Shown piece by piece: positions 48,901-55,693 of a stretch of DNA of 61,236 bases; positions within the stretch are counted from its first letter, which is position 1, and the number at the start of each line of letters is the position of its first letter. The stretch is from an uncultured Christensenella sp. (GTDB lineage Bacteria > Bacillota > Clostridia > Christensenellales > Borkfalkiaceae): NCBI GenBank assembly GCA_910586035.1, contig CAJUHT010000008.1:1-61236 (forward strand), in the 5' to 3' direction. The notes below the pieces were generated by a model. It worked only from the letters and a program-made list of their open reading frames with translations. It did not search any database and was not told the DNA's origin. The position numbers and the translations under genes are program-made.

Positions 48901-50067
48901 GTTGGTCTGGTAAACTTCCTTGTCCGCGCGGAATTCGGTTTTTGCGTCGGGAGCGAGGGGATAGGAGGTGTTGTTCTTCTTTACGTTTTCGTTGAACGCT
49001 CCGCTCTTTTCGCTCATTTCCGACTTGTTAAGGTATTTTGTAAACGTTAAATCGTCGAAGAACGCGTAACCTTCAACAGTGTAGGCGCTGTCCTCTCCGA
49101 GACCGAGGGTAACGTTTACCGTAGTGTCGGCAAAGTTGCTCGCTTCTACGTAAACGGTGTACTGCACCCAACCGTTGTTTGCGTTGTCGGTATTTAATTT
49201 TTTGGTGTTAATGTTCTTGATTGTAAAGCTGTCAAGGCTGTTTCCGCCGACGGAGGTATCAACCTTGATATACGCGCCGCGCTCGAATTCAACTTCCGTC
49301 CTCGTTGCGGTCGCGCCGCCGTAATACAATTCCGAAGTTTTTACCCAAACGGAAATTTCGCACGCCGTGCTCGCTTCGAGGGTAACGTTGGTGGAACTCT
49401 TGAAATAGCACTCCGTACCCGTAAAATAGCTCTTACGGTAGTTATGAATCATCAATACGGACGTTTCCAGCGGCGTTTCGTGCTTTTCGTCAAGGTAAAG
49501 CTTGCCGTCCTCGTCCTTGTAAGTCGTAACTTCCTTGCCGTCGACGTCGTAAATTTTTCCGTCGGCGTCATAGCTGTAACTGTGTGTGAACGGATTGTCT
49601 ATATACGCCTTGTCGTCGCTCGTGGCGTCGCCTTCGGTGGCGGCGTGGGGATTCTTGTATGGCATATCGTCCGTAAGCGCGCCGTTGTAATCTTTCTTAT
49701 TCTTGTCGTCCGATTTAAGGTCGTCGTTGTCTTCGAGAATCTGCGGCAGGTCGGGGTCGGTAAGATAGTCCCAACGCTCCTTGCGGGTATCGATAACGCC
49801 CGACATAGAGGCGGAGGAGCTGCCGTTTGTGGAGCCTGTCCAGCTGTCGGGATTGCTTATGGGGTAAAGACCTTTATTGTCCGAATAAAACTCGAAATTG
49901 CCGTTTTTGATAATCTGGCTGTCGATTTTAGTGGTCGTCTTGTCGTCTTCGTCGTCGGAGTTTCCGTTGCCGTTAGAGCAAGCCGCCATACCGAAAGTCA
50001 GCGACGTCGCAATCGCGGCGAAACTCATAACGGTTGTTTTGAATACGGTACTTCTTTTTTTCTTCAT
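45940..50067 (-). CDS. Giant surface lipoprotein with C-terminal TM and acidic cytosolic tail
   Basis: 1375 residues. Signal peptide with lipobox GMAAC (Cys30), an Asp-rich spacer, then a large extracellular region with several beta-rich modules of carbohydrate-binding type (recurring patterns such as DGWVKCFVRVSN, NNGWVQYTVYVEA, NGEWVTVTFYIHAGSEAKDFRLELW). A C-terminal helix (AWLLAASIALVVAIFVAIAAIF, about 1235-1258) ends in KKRRR and is followed by about 110 residues rich in Glu/Pro/Ala. Double anchoring (lipid and TM) is unusual. Promoter TTGCCA-17-TAAAAT and SD AAAGGTG fix the start. Function unknown; polysaccharide binding is suggested only by the module pattern. Confidence 0.8.
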   Translation of the reverse strand: MKKKRSTVFKTTVMSFAAIATSLTFGMAACSNGNGNSDDEDDKTTTKIDSQIIKNGNFEFYSDNKGLYPISNPDSWTGSTNGSSSASMSGVIDTRKERWDYLTDPDLPQILEDNDDLKSDDKNKKDYNGALTDDMPYKNPHAATEGDATSDDKAYIDNPFTHSYSYDADGKIYDVDGKEVTTYKDEDGKLYLDEKHETPLETSVLMIHNYRKSYFTGTECYFKSSTNVTLEASTACEISVWVKTSELYYGGATATRTEVEFERGAYIKVDTSVGGNSLDSFTIKNINTKKLNTDNANNGWVQYTVYVEASNFADTTVNVTLGLGEDSAYTVEGYAFFDDLTFTKYLNKSEMSEKSGAFNENVKKNNTSYPLAPDAKTEFRADKEVYQTNGNNGTIEEVIKENNFADRHFFIDLASSTNEDTLPLNSQNVAGGLTVEETSTGKYVSAKPSAGDKYGSSIGELDNGAADAYLPSNLRATGLNTKDDVLAATTVTNEENWKFTFGDNYIYSDVLTNALKSAVKLPGVEGGRSDTLVMMSARGAAYEAVITDDSFVLNDGEYALISFWLKTSDMGGKTAATVTVSGIGDDKDNKAAFDVDTTTQSLVDIGDNKNVYDGWVKCFVRVSNVSKVDGKQFKITVNFGNTTIKGTNASSYKSGWLALTNVSLMKLDKDVYGYSSGGAHTATIAFNEVEQNTTHNFDSEQGDKNVIKNNLAVPSAYTGVNGASINVVPTGDKATEYDATNKNAYAGLLNKEYVNNYTDKEWFNSLRFIDNLQSATPNEVWKSVFGGYTVQPLLIVNRQRTFAEQQKIYNYGYIGGSQTVSANGYSAISVRVKASRGAIANVYLTENKVGGGSQVMSYELPKYNFWYDDAGNILKGEPDKNATSSADKKANIAYKLRKDGLYENGDGKLYANFYNLTRYYDTSFEHNDFYNENGELVSFENLVQGETYYADSAKTKYAPHHLIAGGKANNKVYEYNTGKDGEACYYYMENGKANKNKVVYGVNTEVAKMRYDNTAAQATPYQFTIDGDKYNGEWVTVTFYIHAGSEAKDFRLELWSGARDEQSSYDTNAESYVIFDYSSITLDQSTYDGLVSGYTNQIIADYREKISGGLADNDANIAELEKLAGADNRSDLFDYIATYHTFSLYDSQAFIPFNGETAKNDKSGYSFDYTESLESLAFLRVTDNGRPSGSSADDSIYTLSAFIDYSVIDKDIEIIGEPTAPDNSGDNTDTKQDTVNAWLLAASIALVVAIFVAIAAIFIKDFVKKRRRSKTAGKNSYNFNKNKRYVKKYVKANGDVEEIAEGEVDESLLSDKPAETEAPAEESAETVEEAQEESNVAEPSENAEEKPESGEKPAEEAKPDEDKGEEPKPDDGENK

Positions 50068-50151
50068 ATAACACCTTTGGGAAAAAGTTTGTCTGCCAGC
50101 CTTTCCGCGCGGCTTGTCCGCCTGCGAAAGACTGTAAATTCATACCCTATT

Positions 50152-50180
50152 ATTTTAATATAAAAGTAAACTTTTGGCAA
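50152..50180 (-). promoter_or_regulatory. Promoter of the giant lipoprotein gene
   Basis: Minus strand: TTGCCA (50175-50180), 17-bp spacer, TAAAAT (50152-50157). The leader is about 78 nt. Confidence 0.7.
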
Positions 50181-50291
50181 CTGATTAGTGCCTTTATTGG
50201 AATAAAAATAATCATTATTATAAGAAAATTGCAAAAACTTTAATTGCGGATACTTAATTTAAACAATTATTAACTTATGCGAGGGGAAATT

Positions 50292-50651
50292 ATGGGTAAG
50301 ATAAATAAAAAAGCCGTGTGGGGCGGCTTGGGCTTGGGCGCAATAAACGGACTGTTCGGCGGCGGGGGCGGTATGATTGCCGTGCCCGTACTTTCCGACG
50401 TGCTGGCATATCCCCGCAAACAGGCGCACGCCACGGCAATTTTAATAATAGCCCCCGTGTGCGCAATAAGCGCGCTTACCTATATTCTGTACGGTTTTAT
50501 AGACCTCTCTATAATAATACCCGCCGCGCTCGGTAACGTGGCGGGCGGGCTGTTAGGCGCCGAATTTTTGGGTAAACTGCCTAAATTTTGGGTTGACGCC
50601 GTCTTTATCGCCGTAATGCTGGTGGCGGGCGTGCGTATGGTGCTTGGCTGA
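50292..50651 (+). CDS. TauE/SafE transporter, N-terminal half
   Basis: 119 residues from ATG 50292 (GAGGGGA upstream). Three or four TM helices and the glycine-rich motif GLFGGGGGMIAVPVL of the first TauE/SafE repeat. The family exports sulfite, sulfoacetate or similar anions and normally has both repeats in one chain of about 250 residues. Here the first half is a separate gene ending TGATG at the start of the second half, so both are made together and probably assemble. Confidence 0.85.
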   Translation: MGKINKKAVWGGLGLGAINGLFGGGGGMIAVPVLSDVLAYPRKQAHATAILIIAPVCAISALTYILYGFIDLSIIIPAALGNVAGGLLGAEFLGKLPKFWVDAVFIAVMLVAGVRMVLG

Positions 50652-51025
50652 TGTCCTTTATAATTTATCTTCTTGTCGGCTTTGCCGCGGGCATAATAGG
50701 CGGAATGGGTATGGGCGGCGGTACTATTTTAATACCCGCGCTTACCATACTTCTGGGCGTAAACCAGCATATCGCACAGGCAACCAACGTTATAGCCTTT
50801 TTGCCTATGGCGGCAATCGTCTTGCCGCGGCACAAAAAAAACGGACTTCTGCGCACCGACGACGTGTGGGAGATAGTGCTTCCCGCGCTTATTACAACCG
50901 TGCTCGGCGGACTGGTAATGGCGGCGTTGCCCGTCGAAGTGCTTAAAAAGCTGTTTGGGCTGTTTTTAATCGCGTTAGCAGTCAAACAGGTATTTCCGCT
51001 ACTCCGCGGAATACTCGAAACCTGA
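50651..51025 (+). CDS. TauE/SafE transporter, C-terminal half
   Basis: 124 residues. The second TauE/SafE-type repeat with GIIGGMGMGGGTILIPAL (about 14-31) and three to four TM helices. It starts on the ATG that overlaps the TGA of the first half. Each half has its own complete open frame and plausible termini, so this is a genuine split, not a frameshift. The stop is only 2 bp from the convergent flippase gene. Confidence 0.85.
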   Translation: MSFIIYLLVGFAAGIIGGMGMGGGTILIPALTILLGVNQHIAQATNVIAFLPMAAIVLPRHKKNGLLRTDDVWEIVLPALITTVLGGLVMAALPVEVLKKLFGLFLIALAVKQVFPLLRGILET

Positions 51026-51026
51026 T

Positions 51027-52526
51027 TTAAGCGCGGTTAAACAGCTTCTTTATGGGGCGTGCGGATAGCATCTCCATACCGTAAAACGCCAAAACGGCAA
51101 ATACGCCCACAACGCTTCCGCAAACTACTATTTTCCAAACCGTAGGCAAAACGCCGTCGAAAAGATTTGCAAACAGCCTGCCGAAAGCGCACACCGCCGC
51201 GCAGATAATTATGCTTCTTATAAGGTAGCCCGCGTAGTTTATCTCTGGACAGGTCTTTTTCAGTAAATGCAGGTTGAAGCCCGCGGTAATTACAAAGCTT
51301 GCGGTAAGCCCGACCATATATGCGTTTATGCCGAGGAGGTGCGTAAGCCCCAAAATTATGCCTATCATCACTATCGCGCCGACAAAGAAATAAATAAGCG
51401 TGCGCACTTCGAAATTGAGAGAGTTGAGTATAGTGGTGGTTATTATGGATATGCACATAGGCAACATCATAAAGGCAAAGCGGCTCATAACCGTTCCGCT
51501 CAGTTCGCTTGCATAGAAAAGCGCGCCTATGTCTTTGCCGAGAGTAAACATAACCGGGATAAGCACCGTTGCAATAAGAACCGACGACTTTATAGTCCGC
51601 TCTATGTCGCGCTTTAAAAGGTTAGTGCGCTTAGCGTAGAAGTTTTCGCTCATTTCCGGCGCGACAACAACGGCAATCGAGCCTATGAGCGAGTTGGGGA
51701 TAAACAGCATAGGCACGCTCATTCCGATTACCGTGCCGTAAAGAGCGATTGCTTCGGCGGAAGTGTAGCCGCACGCGCGGGAGAGCAGGGCGGGCAGGAA
51801 CATTGCCACGCAGGAGTTGAGCAGGGAGGTTGAAGTGCGCATTGCCGTTATGGGCAACGAAGCCTTCATAAGCGGTTTTAACTGTTTGAACGGATTTGCC
51901 GGTCTGCCGCCCTTTATAAAGTACCAGGCGGTGGATACGGCAAACGAGAACACGTAGGATATAAGTACCGCGATTATGGCGGCGCGCGCCCCGTCCTTGG
52001 CTGTGTGCGCAAACGCGACGAGAGCGCAACCGCAGGCAACCATTACGGCGTTTTCGGCAAGCTCTATTATGCTATAAGGCAAAAATTGCTTGTTTCCCCA
52101 GAAAGCGCCCCTCATTATCGCGTAAATCGACGTTAAAACCAGTCCGGGGAGCAACCACAGAAAAATTTCAACGCAGTCCCTGTCGGGAAAGAGGAATGCG
52201 TACAAGTCCCTCGCAAAAAACAGTATAATTGCGGCGGGAAGCGTAAACAGTAGCGTGCAAAGCACGCCCGAAGCAACGACGCCGTGCTTGCCCTTGGCGT
52301 TGCCCATAGCCGTGTTTTTTGCAATCAGGCGGGAAACGGTTATGGGAATTCCGCTTGACGCGGCTGTTAAAAATACCGCAAAAACCGATAGGCATATCTG
52401 ATATATGCCAAGCCCTTCCGCGCCGATTGAGCGGGAAAGTATGATTCTGTAAACAAAGCTCAGCATTTTTTCAATAGTAGAAAAAATCGTAACCTGAGCG
52501 GCGGACTTGTAAATATTGCTCTTCAT
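51027..52526 (-). CDS. SpoVB/MurJ-type lipid flippase
   Basis: 499 residues, about 14 TM helices, MOP superfamily. The start MKSNIYKSAAQVTIFSTIEKMLSFVYRIILSRSIGAEGLGIYQI is typical of SpoVB/YtgP proteins; SSGIPITVSRLIAK is a second conserved block. Homologues flip lipid-linked cell-wall or spore-cortex precursors. The start 52526 (ATG) is used rather than the in-frame TTG two codons upstream. No SD; TAGAAT lies 7 bp before the ATG. Divergent from the LysM gene. Confidence 0.88.
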   Translation of the reverse strand: MKSNIYKSAAQVTIFSTIEKMLSFVYRIILSRSIGAEGLGIYQICLSVFAVFLTAASSGIPITVSRLIAKNTAMGNAKGKHGVVASGVLCTLLFTLPAAIILFFARDLYAFLFPDRDCVEIFLWLLPGLVLTSIYAIMRGAFWGNKQFLPYSIIELAENAVMVACGCALVAFAHTAKDGARAAIIAVLISYVFSFAVSTAWYFIKGGRPANPFKQLKPLMKASLPITAMRTSTSLLNSCVAMFLPALLSRACGYTSAEAIALYGTVIGMSVPMLFIPNSLIGSIAVVVAPEMSENFYAKRTNLLKRDIERTIKSSVLIATVLIPVMFTLGKDIGALFYASELSGTVMSRFAFMMLPMCISIITTTILNSLNFEVRTLIYFFVGAIVMIGIILGLTHLLGINAYMVGLTASFVITAGFNLHLLKKTCPEINYAGYLIRSIIICAAVCAFGRLFANLFDGVLPTVWKIVVCGSVVGVFAVLAFYGMEMLSARPIKKLFNRA

Positions 52527-52559
52527 CAACAATATTCTACAAACCTCGCCCGCCGATTA

Positions 52560-52589
52560 TTCACAAAAAAGCGCGAATAAGAGTATAAT
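52560..52589 (+). promoter_or_regulatory. Promoter of the LysM gene, leaderless
   Basis: TTCACA (52560-52565), 18-bp spacer, TATAAT (52584-52589). The ATG follows 5 bp later. Confidence 0.65.
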
Positions 52590-52594
52590 AGAGT

Positions 52595-52864
52595 ATGTTT
52601 TCGCTGGTTACGGAGAGGAGCAAATACCTGCGGATTAGGAAAAACGTTACCAAAGAGGACGTTATTTCCGCTTTTTCCGTGCCCGTAAAAGAAGTTTTTT
52701 GCGGGCAAATCATACCGCTATCAGCCCCCGCAAGATACTGTTACGCCCTTGCGGGCGATACCTACCGCAAAATTGCCGAGAGGGAAAAGACGGACGAGGA
52801 AACGCTGAGGCGGCTTAACGACAACGCAAACGTCTATCCTACGCTAAGAATATGGTTGCCGTAG
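52595..52864 (+). CDS. Short LysM-domain protein
   Basis: 89 residues. The second half (YALAGDTYRKIAEREKTDEETLRRLNDNANVYPTLRIWLP) is a complete LysM motif, which binds peptidoglycan or other N-acetylglucosamine polymers. The first half (IRKNVTKEDVISAFSVPVKEVFCGQIIPL) looks like a degenerate second copy. There is no signal peptide, so it may act in the cytoplasm or mother cell, as several spore-coat-associated LysM proteins do. No SD; leaderless. Confidence 0.72.
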   Translation: MFSLVTERSKYLRIRKNVTKEDVISAFSVPVKEVFCGQIIPLSAPARYCYALAGDTYRKIAEREKTDEETLRRLNDNANVYPTLRIWLP

Positions 52865-52951
52865 CACATTTTCGGGCGCAGGCATATATTACAGTAACCG
52901 AAATAATAAAGCTTTAATGCTACGGCGTATATAAATCAAACGGAGGTAAAA

Positions 52952-53608
52952 ATGTCGTTCTTTTCCAATTTTCAGTCGGATAAGTGTCCCGGCGCCATCA
53001 GCGGCAACCCTTTAAACGGTATGTGCGAAAAGGTGTGCATACAGGCACAGAAAATATTTGACGCGTGCATCAAACAGGTGCAGATAGAAAACTATACGAT
53101 GCGGGTCTCGGAGTTCACTCCCGCAAATCCTACATATCCGCTGACTTTCATCAGCGCGCGCTCCACAAGCGCGGGCGCCACGCTGACGGACGTGAGCGTG
53201 GAGAGGCTGGCGGATAAACAGGGCTGTGCGAGAGTGCAGGCTACCGTCAATATTCCCGTAGAGGTGGCGTACACCGACGCTAACGGCGTCGAGGGCGTCG
53301 CCACGGGCACAATAAGCGTAAACGAGGACGTTCTTCTCTACGTTCCCGCGCCCTCTATAATGCCCTTCAAGGTGGTTGCCGAAGCTTCCGCAGTTGCGGC
53401 GGAAGGCTCGTTCAACAGCGAGGGAGGCACGTTTACAATCAACGCCTGCGTAACGGTTATTTTGAAAATAGCCATCGACGTAGAGTTGTTGATACCCAGC
53501 TACGGCTATTGCGCGATTCCCCCCGCGCAGGACTATTCCAAAGAGGTGTGCGCGGGCTTCTTCGAGTTGCCGCTCTATCCTCAGGGCAAAAACTGCAACT
53601 GCAAATAG
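52952..53608 (+). CDS. Cysteine-containing protein of unknown function
   Basis: 218 residues, no signal peptide or TM helix. Cys in KCPGAISGNPLNGMCEKVCIQ at the start, a beta-rich middle with internal symmetry, and Cys near the end (YGYCAIPP, KNCNCK). I do not know the family. The cysteine-edged beta protein following a LysM protein is compatible with a spore-envelope component; a possible sigma-K-like -10 (CATATATTA, 52883-52891) lies upstream. SD GGAGG is 5-6 nt before the ATG. Confidence 0.65.
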   Translation: MSFFSNFQSDKCPGAISGNPLNGMCEKVCIQAQKIFDACIKQVQIENYTMRVSEFTPANPTYPLTFISARSTSAGATLTDVSVERLADKQGCARVQATVNIPVEVAYTDANGVEGVATGTISVNEDVLLYVPAPSIMPFKVVAEASAVAAEGSFNSEGGTFTINACVTVILKIAIDVELLIPSYGYCAIPPAQDYSKEVCAGFFELPLYPQGKNCNCK

Positions 53609-53661
53609 GCGGTAATTGCGGCGGCTTTTGTCGCCGCATAACTCAACGGCTGAATAAAACC

Positions 53662-53692
53662 AAGGCGGCAAAATTAACTGTTTTGCCGCCTT
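53662..53692 (+). terminator. Intrinsic terminator hairpin
   Basis: AAGGCGGCAAAA/TTTTGCCGCCTT (12 bp) with a 7-nt loop. Confidence 0.8.
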
Positions 53693-53822
53693 CTTTACGT
53701 GTTTTAAAGCAATTAAGTAGTACTATGCCACGCATAATTGCCTGTTTTATGTCTATTTAAACAAAATAAATTGGCTGTGCAAATCGCTTTAAAAATCGGG
53801 TGCGCGGTGCTATAATTTAAAT

Positions 53823-54518
53823 ATGAAAATATTTTCTATAAGCGATTTGCATCTTTCTGGAATGAGCGACAAGCCTATGGACGTGTTCGGCGCAGGCTGG
53901 GAAGGGCACTTCGAAAAGATAAAAAACGATTGGCAAAACAAGGTTGCCGAGGACGATATAGTTTTGCTGTGCGGCGATACAAGCTGGGGCACCAAGCTCG
54001 AAGAGGGCGTTTTCGACTTAAATTCTTTAAAGGGACTTAAAGGCAGAAAGGTGTTTGTAAAAGGCAATCACGACTACTGGTGGAACGGCATTTCCAAGCT
54101 CAGGGACGCCGCGCCGGACGATACGTTTTATTTTTTGCAAAACGACTGCGTAAAGTTCGGCAATATTATAATTTGCGGTTCGCGCGGGTGGTCCTGCCCC
54201 GGCAGCGCGGATTATACCGAGCACGACGAAAAGCTGTATTTGAGGGAGGCACAAAGGTTTAAGCTGTGCTTTAAGGAGGTTGAAAAGGTTAGGGAAGAGG
54301 GCGATATTTTAATAGTTATGACGCATTACCCCCCTATGGGTTTAAAGCTTCAAGATACCCTTTTCACAAAACTCTTTGAAGAAAACGGAACCGACAAAGT
54401 AGTTTTCGGGCACATACACGGTCAGTCGTTTTTCCCCTTCCGTACTGTTAAAGGCGGAATAGAATACGTGCTCACTTCCTGCGATAAGGTCGGGTTTGCG
54501 CTTCAACTTATTCTTTAA
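53823..54518 (+). CDS. Calcineurin-like metallophosphoesterase
   Basis: 231 residues with all five metal-site motifs in order: SDLHL (7-11), CGDTSWG (about 50-56), GNHDYWW (about 81-87), THYPP (about 167-171), GHIHGQ (about 197-202). It hydrolyses a phosphodiester or phosphomonoester; the substrate is unknown. No SD; TATAAT (53811-53816) ends 6 bp before the ATG, so the mRNA is probably leaderless. Confidence 0.9.
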   Translation: MKIFSISDLHLSGMSDKPMDVFGAGWEGHFEKIKNDWQNKVAEDDIVLLCGDTSWGTKLEEGVFDLNSLKGLKGRKVFVKGNHDYWWNGISKLRDAAPDDTFYFLQNDCVKFGNIIICGSRGWSCPGSADYTEHDEKLYLREAQRFKLCFKEVEKVREEGDILIVMTHYPPMGLKLQDTLFTKLFEENGTDKVVFGHIHGQSFFPFRTVKGGIEYVLTSCDKVGFALQLIL

Positions 54519-54544
54519 AATATTAAAAAGTTTCCTCTATTTTC

Positions 54545-54763
54545 TTTACTTTAATAATAAGGTGTGATATACTTGCTAAAAAATAAAGGTTTTGGCAGAA
54601 TGATGGCTTTTAGAATTGCCGTATCCGTAAAGAAACGCGCGTTCGGCACACTTTTATAACTTGTATTTTCGGCGGAATAATTGTCGTAGAGCATTAAAAA
54701 TTGCTTACGCGGCATTTGTATCCGCTTTTTTACTGTCAAAAAAACTATTAAGGAATATTACAT
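54545..54763 (+). promoter_or_regulatory. Promoter and leader of the pyr operon
   Basis: TTTACT (54545-54550), 17-bp spacer, TATACT (54568-54573), giving a leader of about 180 nt. Near its end a short GCGG/CCGC stem with six T resembles a weak terminator. Upstream GCCG and GTAA could pair with the TTAC and CGGC flanking that stem, an alternative fold that would disrupt it. No PyrR-binding motif is recognisable. SD AAGGA precedes the pyrB ATG. Confidence 0.45.
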
Positions 54764-55693
54764 ATGCTTAATCGTAAAGATTTGCTTGGGTTGAGGGACG
54801 TTTCTGCGGAAGAAATCACGCTAATCCTCGACACCGCGGAGAAAATGAAGAGGGCGCTTAACGACGGCGACAAATGCTCGGATATTTTAAAGGGCAAAAC
54901 GCTTGTAACGCTCTTTTATGAAAACAGCACCCGCACGCGTTGCTCGTTCGAGCTGGCGGGCAAATATCTCGGCGCAACCGAGGTGAATATTTCCGCTTCG
55001 TCAAGCTCCGTGCAGAAGGGGGAAACCCTCATAGATACGGGCAAGACCTTGCAGGCGCTTAAAGCCGACTTTATAGTCATACGCCACCCTATGGGCGGCG
55101 CGCCCGCACTGCTTGCCAAAACGGTGGGCTGTTCGGTGCTTAACGGCGGCGACGGTATGAACGAACACCCCACGCAGGCGCTTTTGGATATGCTGTCCAT
55201 AAGGGAAAAATTCGGCTCGTTAAAGGGCTTGAAGGTGGCGATTCTTGGCGATATAAAGCACAGCAGGGTGGCAAAATCGAACCTTTTCGGGCTTAAAAAG
55301 CTGGGCGCGGAAGTATGGGTTTACGCTCCCAAAACGCTTATTCCCAAGGGCTTTGACGAGCTGGGCGCGCATATCGCGGCTTCGCGGGAGGAGTGCGTGG
55401 CGGGCGCAAACGCCGTAATGGGGCTGAGAATACAGCTCGAAAGGCAGTCGGGCGGTCTGTTCCCGTCCCTTTCCGAGTACGCGCGTTTCTACGGCGTAAA
55501 CGACGCTGTTATGAAATACGCCGATAAAGACGCGATAATCGTTCACCCCGGTCCCGTAAACCGCGGAGTTGAACTTACTCCTCAGCTTATCGACGGCGAA
55601 ACAAGTTATATAGAGGACCAGGTAACAAGCGGCGTCGCGGTAAGAATGGCGGCTTTACAACTGCTTGCCGAGTATAGAGAGGTGCGGGTATGA
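54764..55693 (+). CDS. pyrB: Aspartate carbamoyltransferase, catalytic subunit
   Basis: 309 residues. Carbamoyl-phosphate site YENSTRTRCSFE (about 51-62), SSSVQKGETLIDT with the mobile Lys, HPTQALLDM (about 132-140), and the Asp-binding VHPGPVNRGVE near 263. It commits carbamoyl phosphate and aspartate to pyrimidines. No pyrI regulatory subunit follows, as is usual for Firmicutes. The stop overlaps pyrC (ATGA). Confidence 0.97.
   Translation: MLNRKDLLGLRDVSAEEITLILDTAEKMKRALNDGDKCSDILKGKTLVTLFYENSTRTRCSFELAGKYLGATEVNISASSSSVQKGETLIDTGKTLQALKADFIVIRHPMGGAPALLAKTVGCSVLNGGDGMNEHPTQALLDMLSIREKFGSLKGLKVAILGDIKHSRVAKSNLFGLKKLGAEVWVYAPKTLIPKGFDELGAHIAASREECVAGANAVMGLRIQLERQSGGLFPSLSEYARFYGVNDAVMKYADKDAIIVHPGPVNRGVELTPQLIDGETSYIEDQVTSGVAVRMAALQLLAEYREVRV

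Noticed and set aside
50640..50660. Frameshift explaining the two TauE/SafE half genes
   Set aside because: Both halves have complete termini and a TGATG coupling junction, so two real genes are simpler.
54551..54739. A 62-codon minus-strand frame in the pyr leader
   Set aside because: No SD, no recognisable domain, and it lies antisense to the probable pyrB leader.
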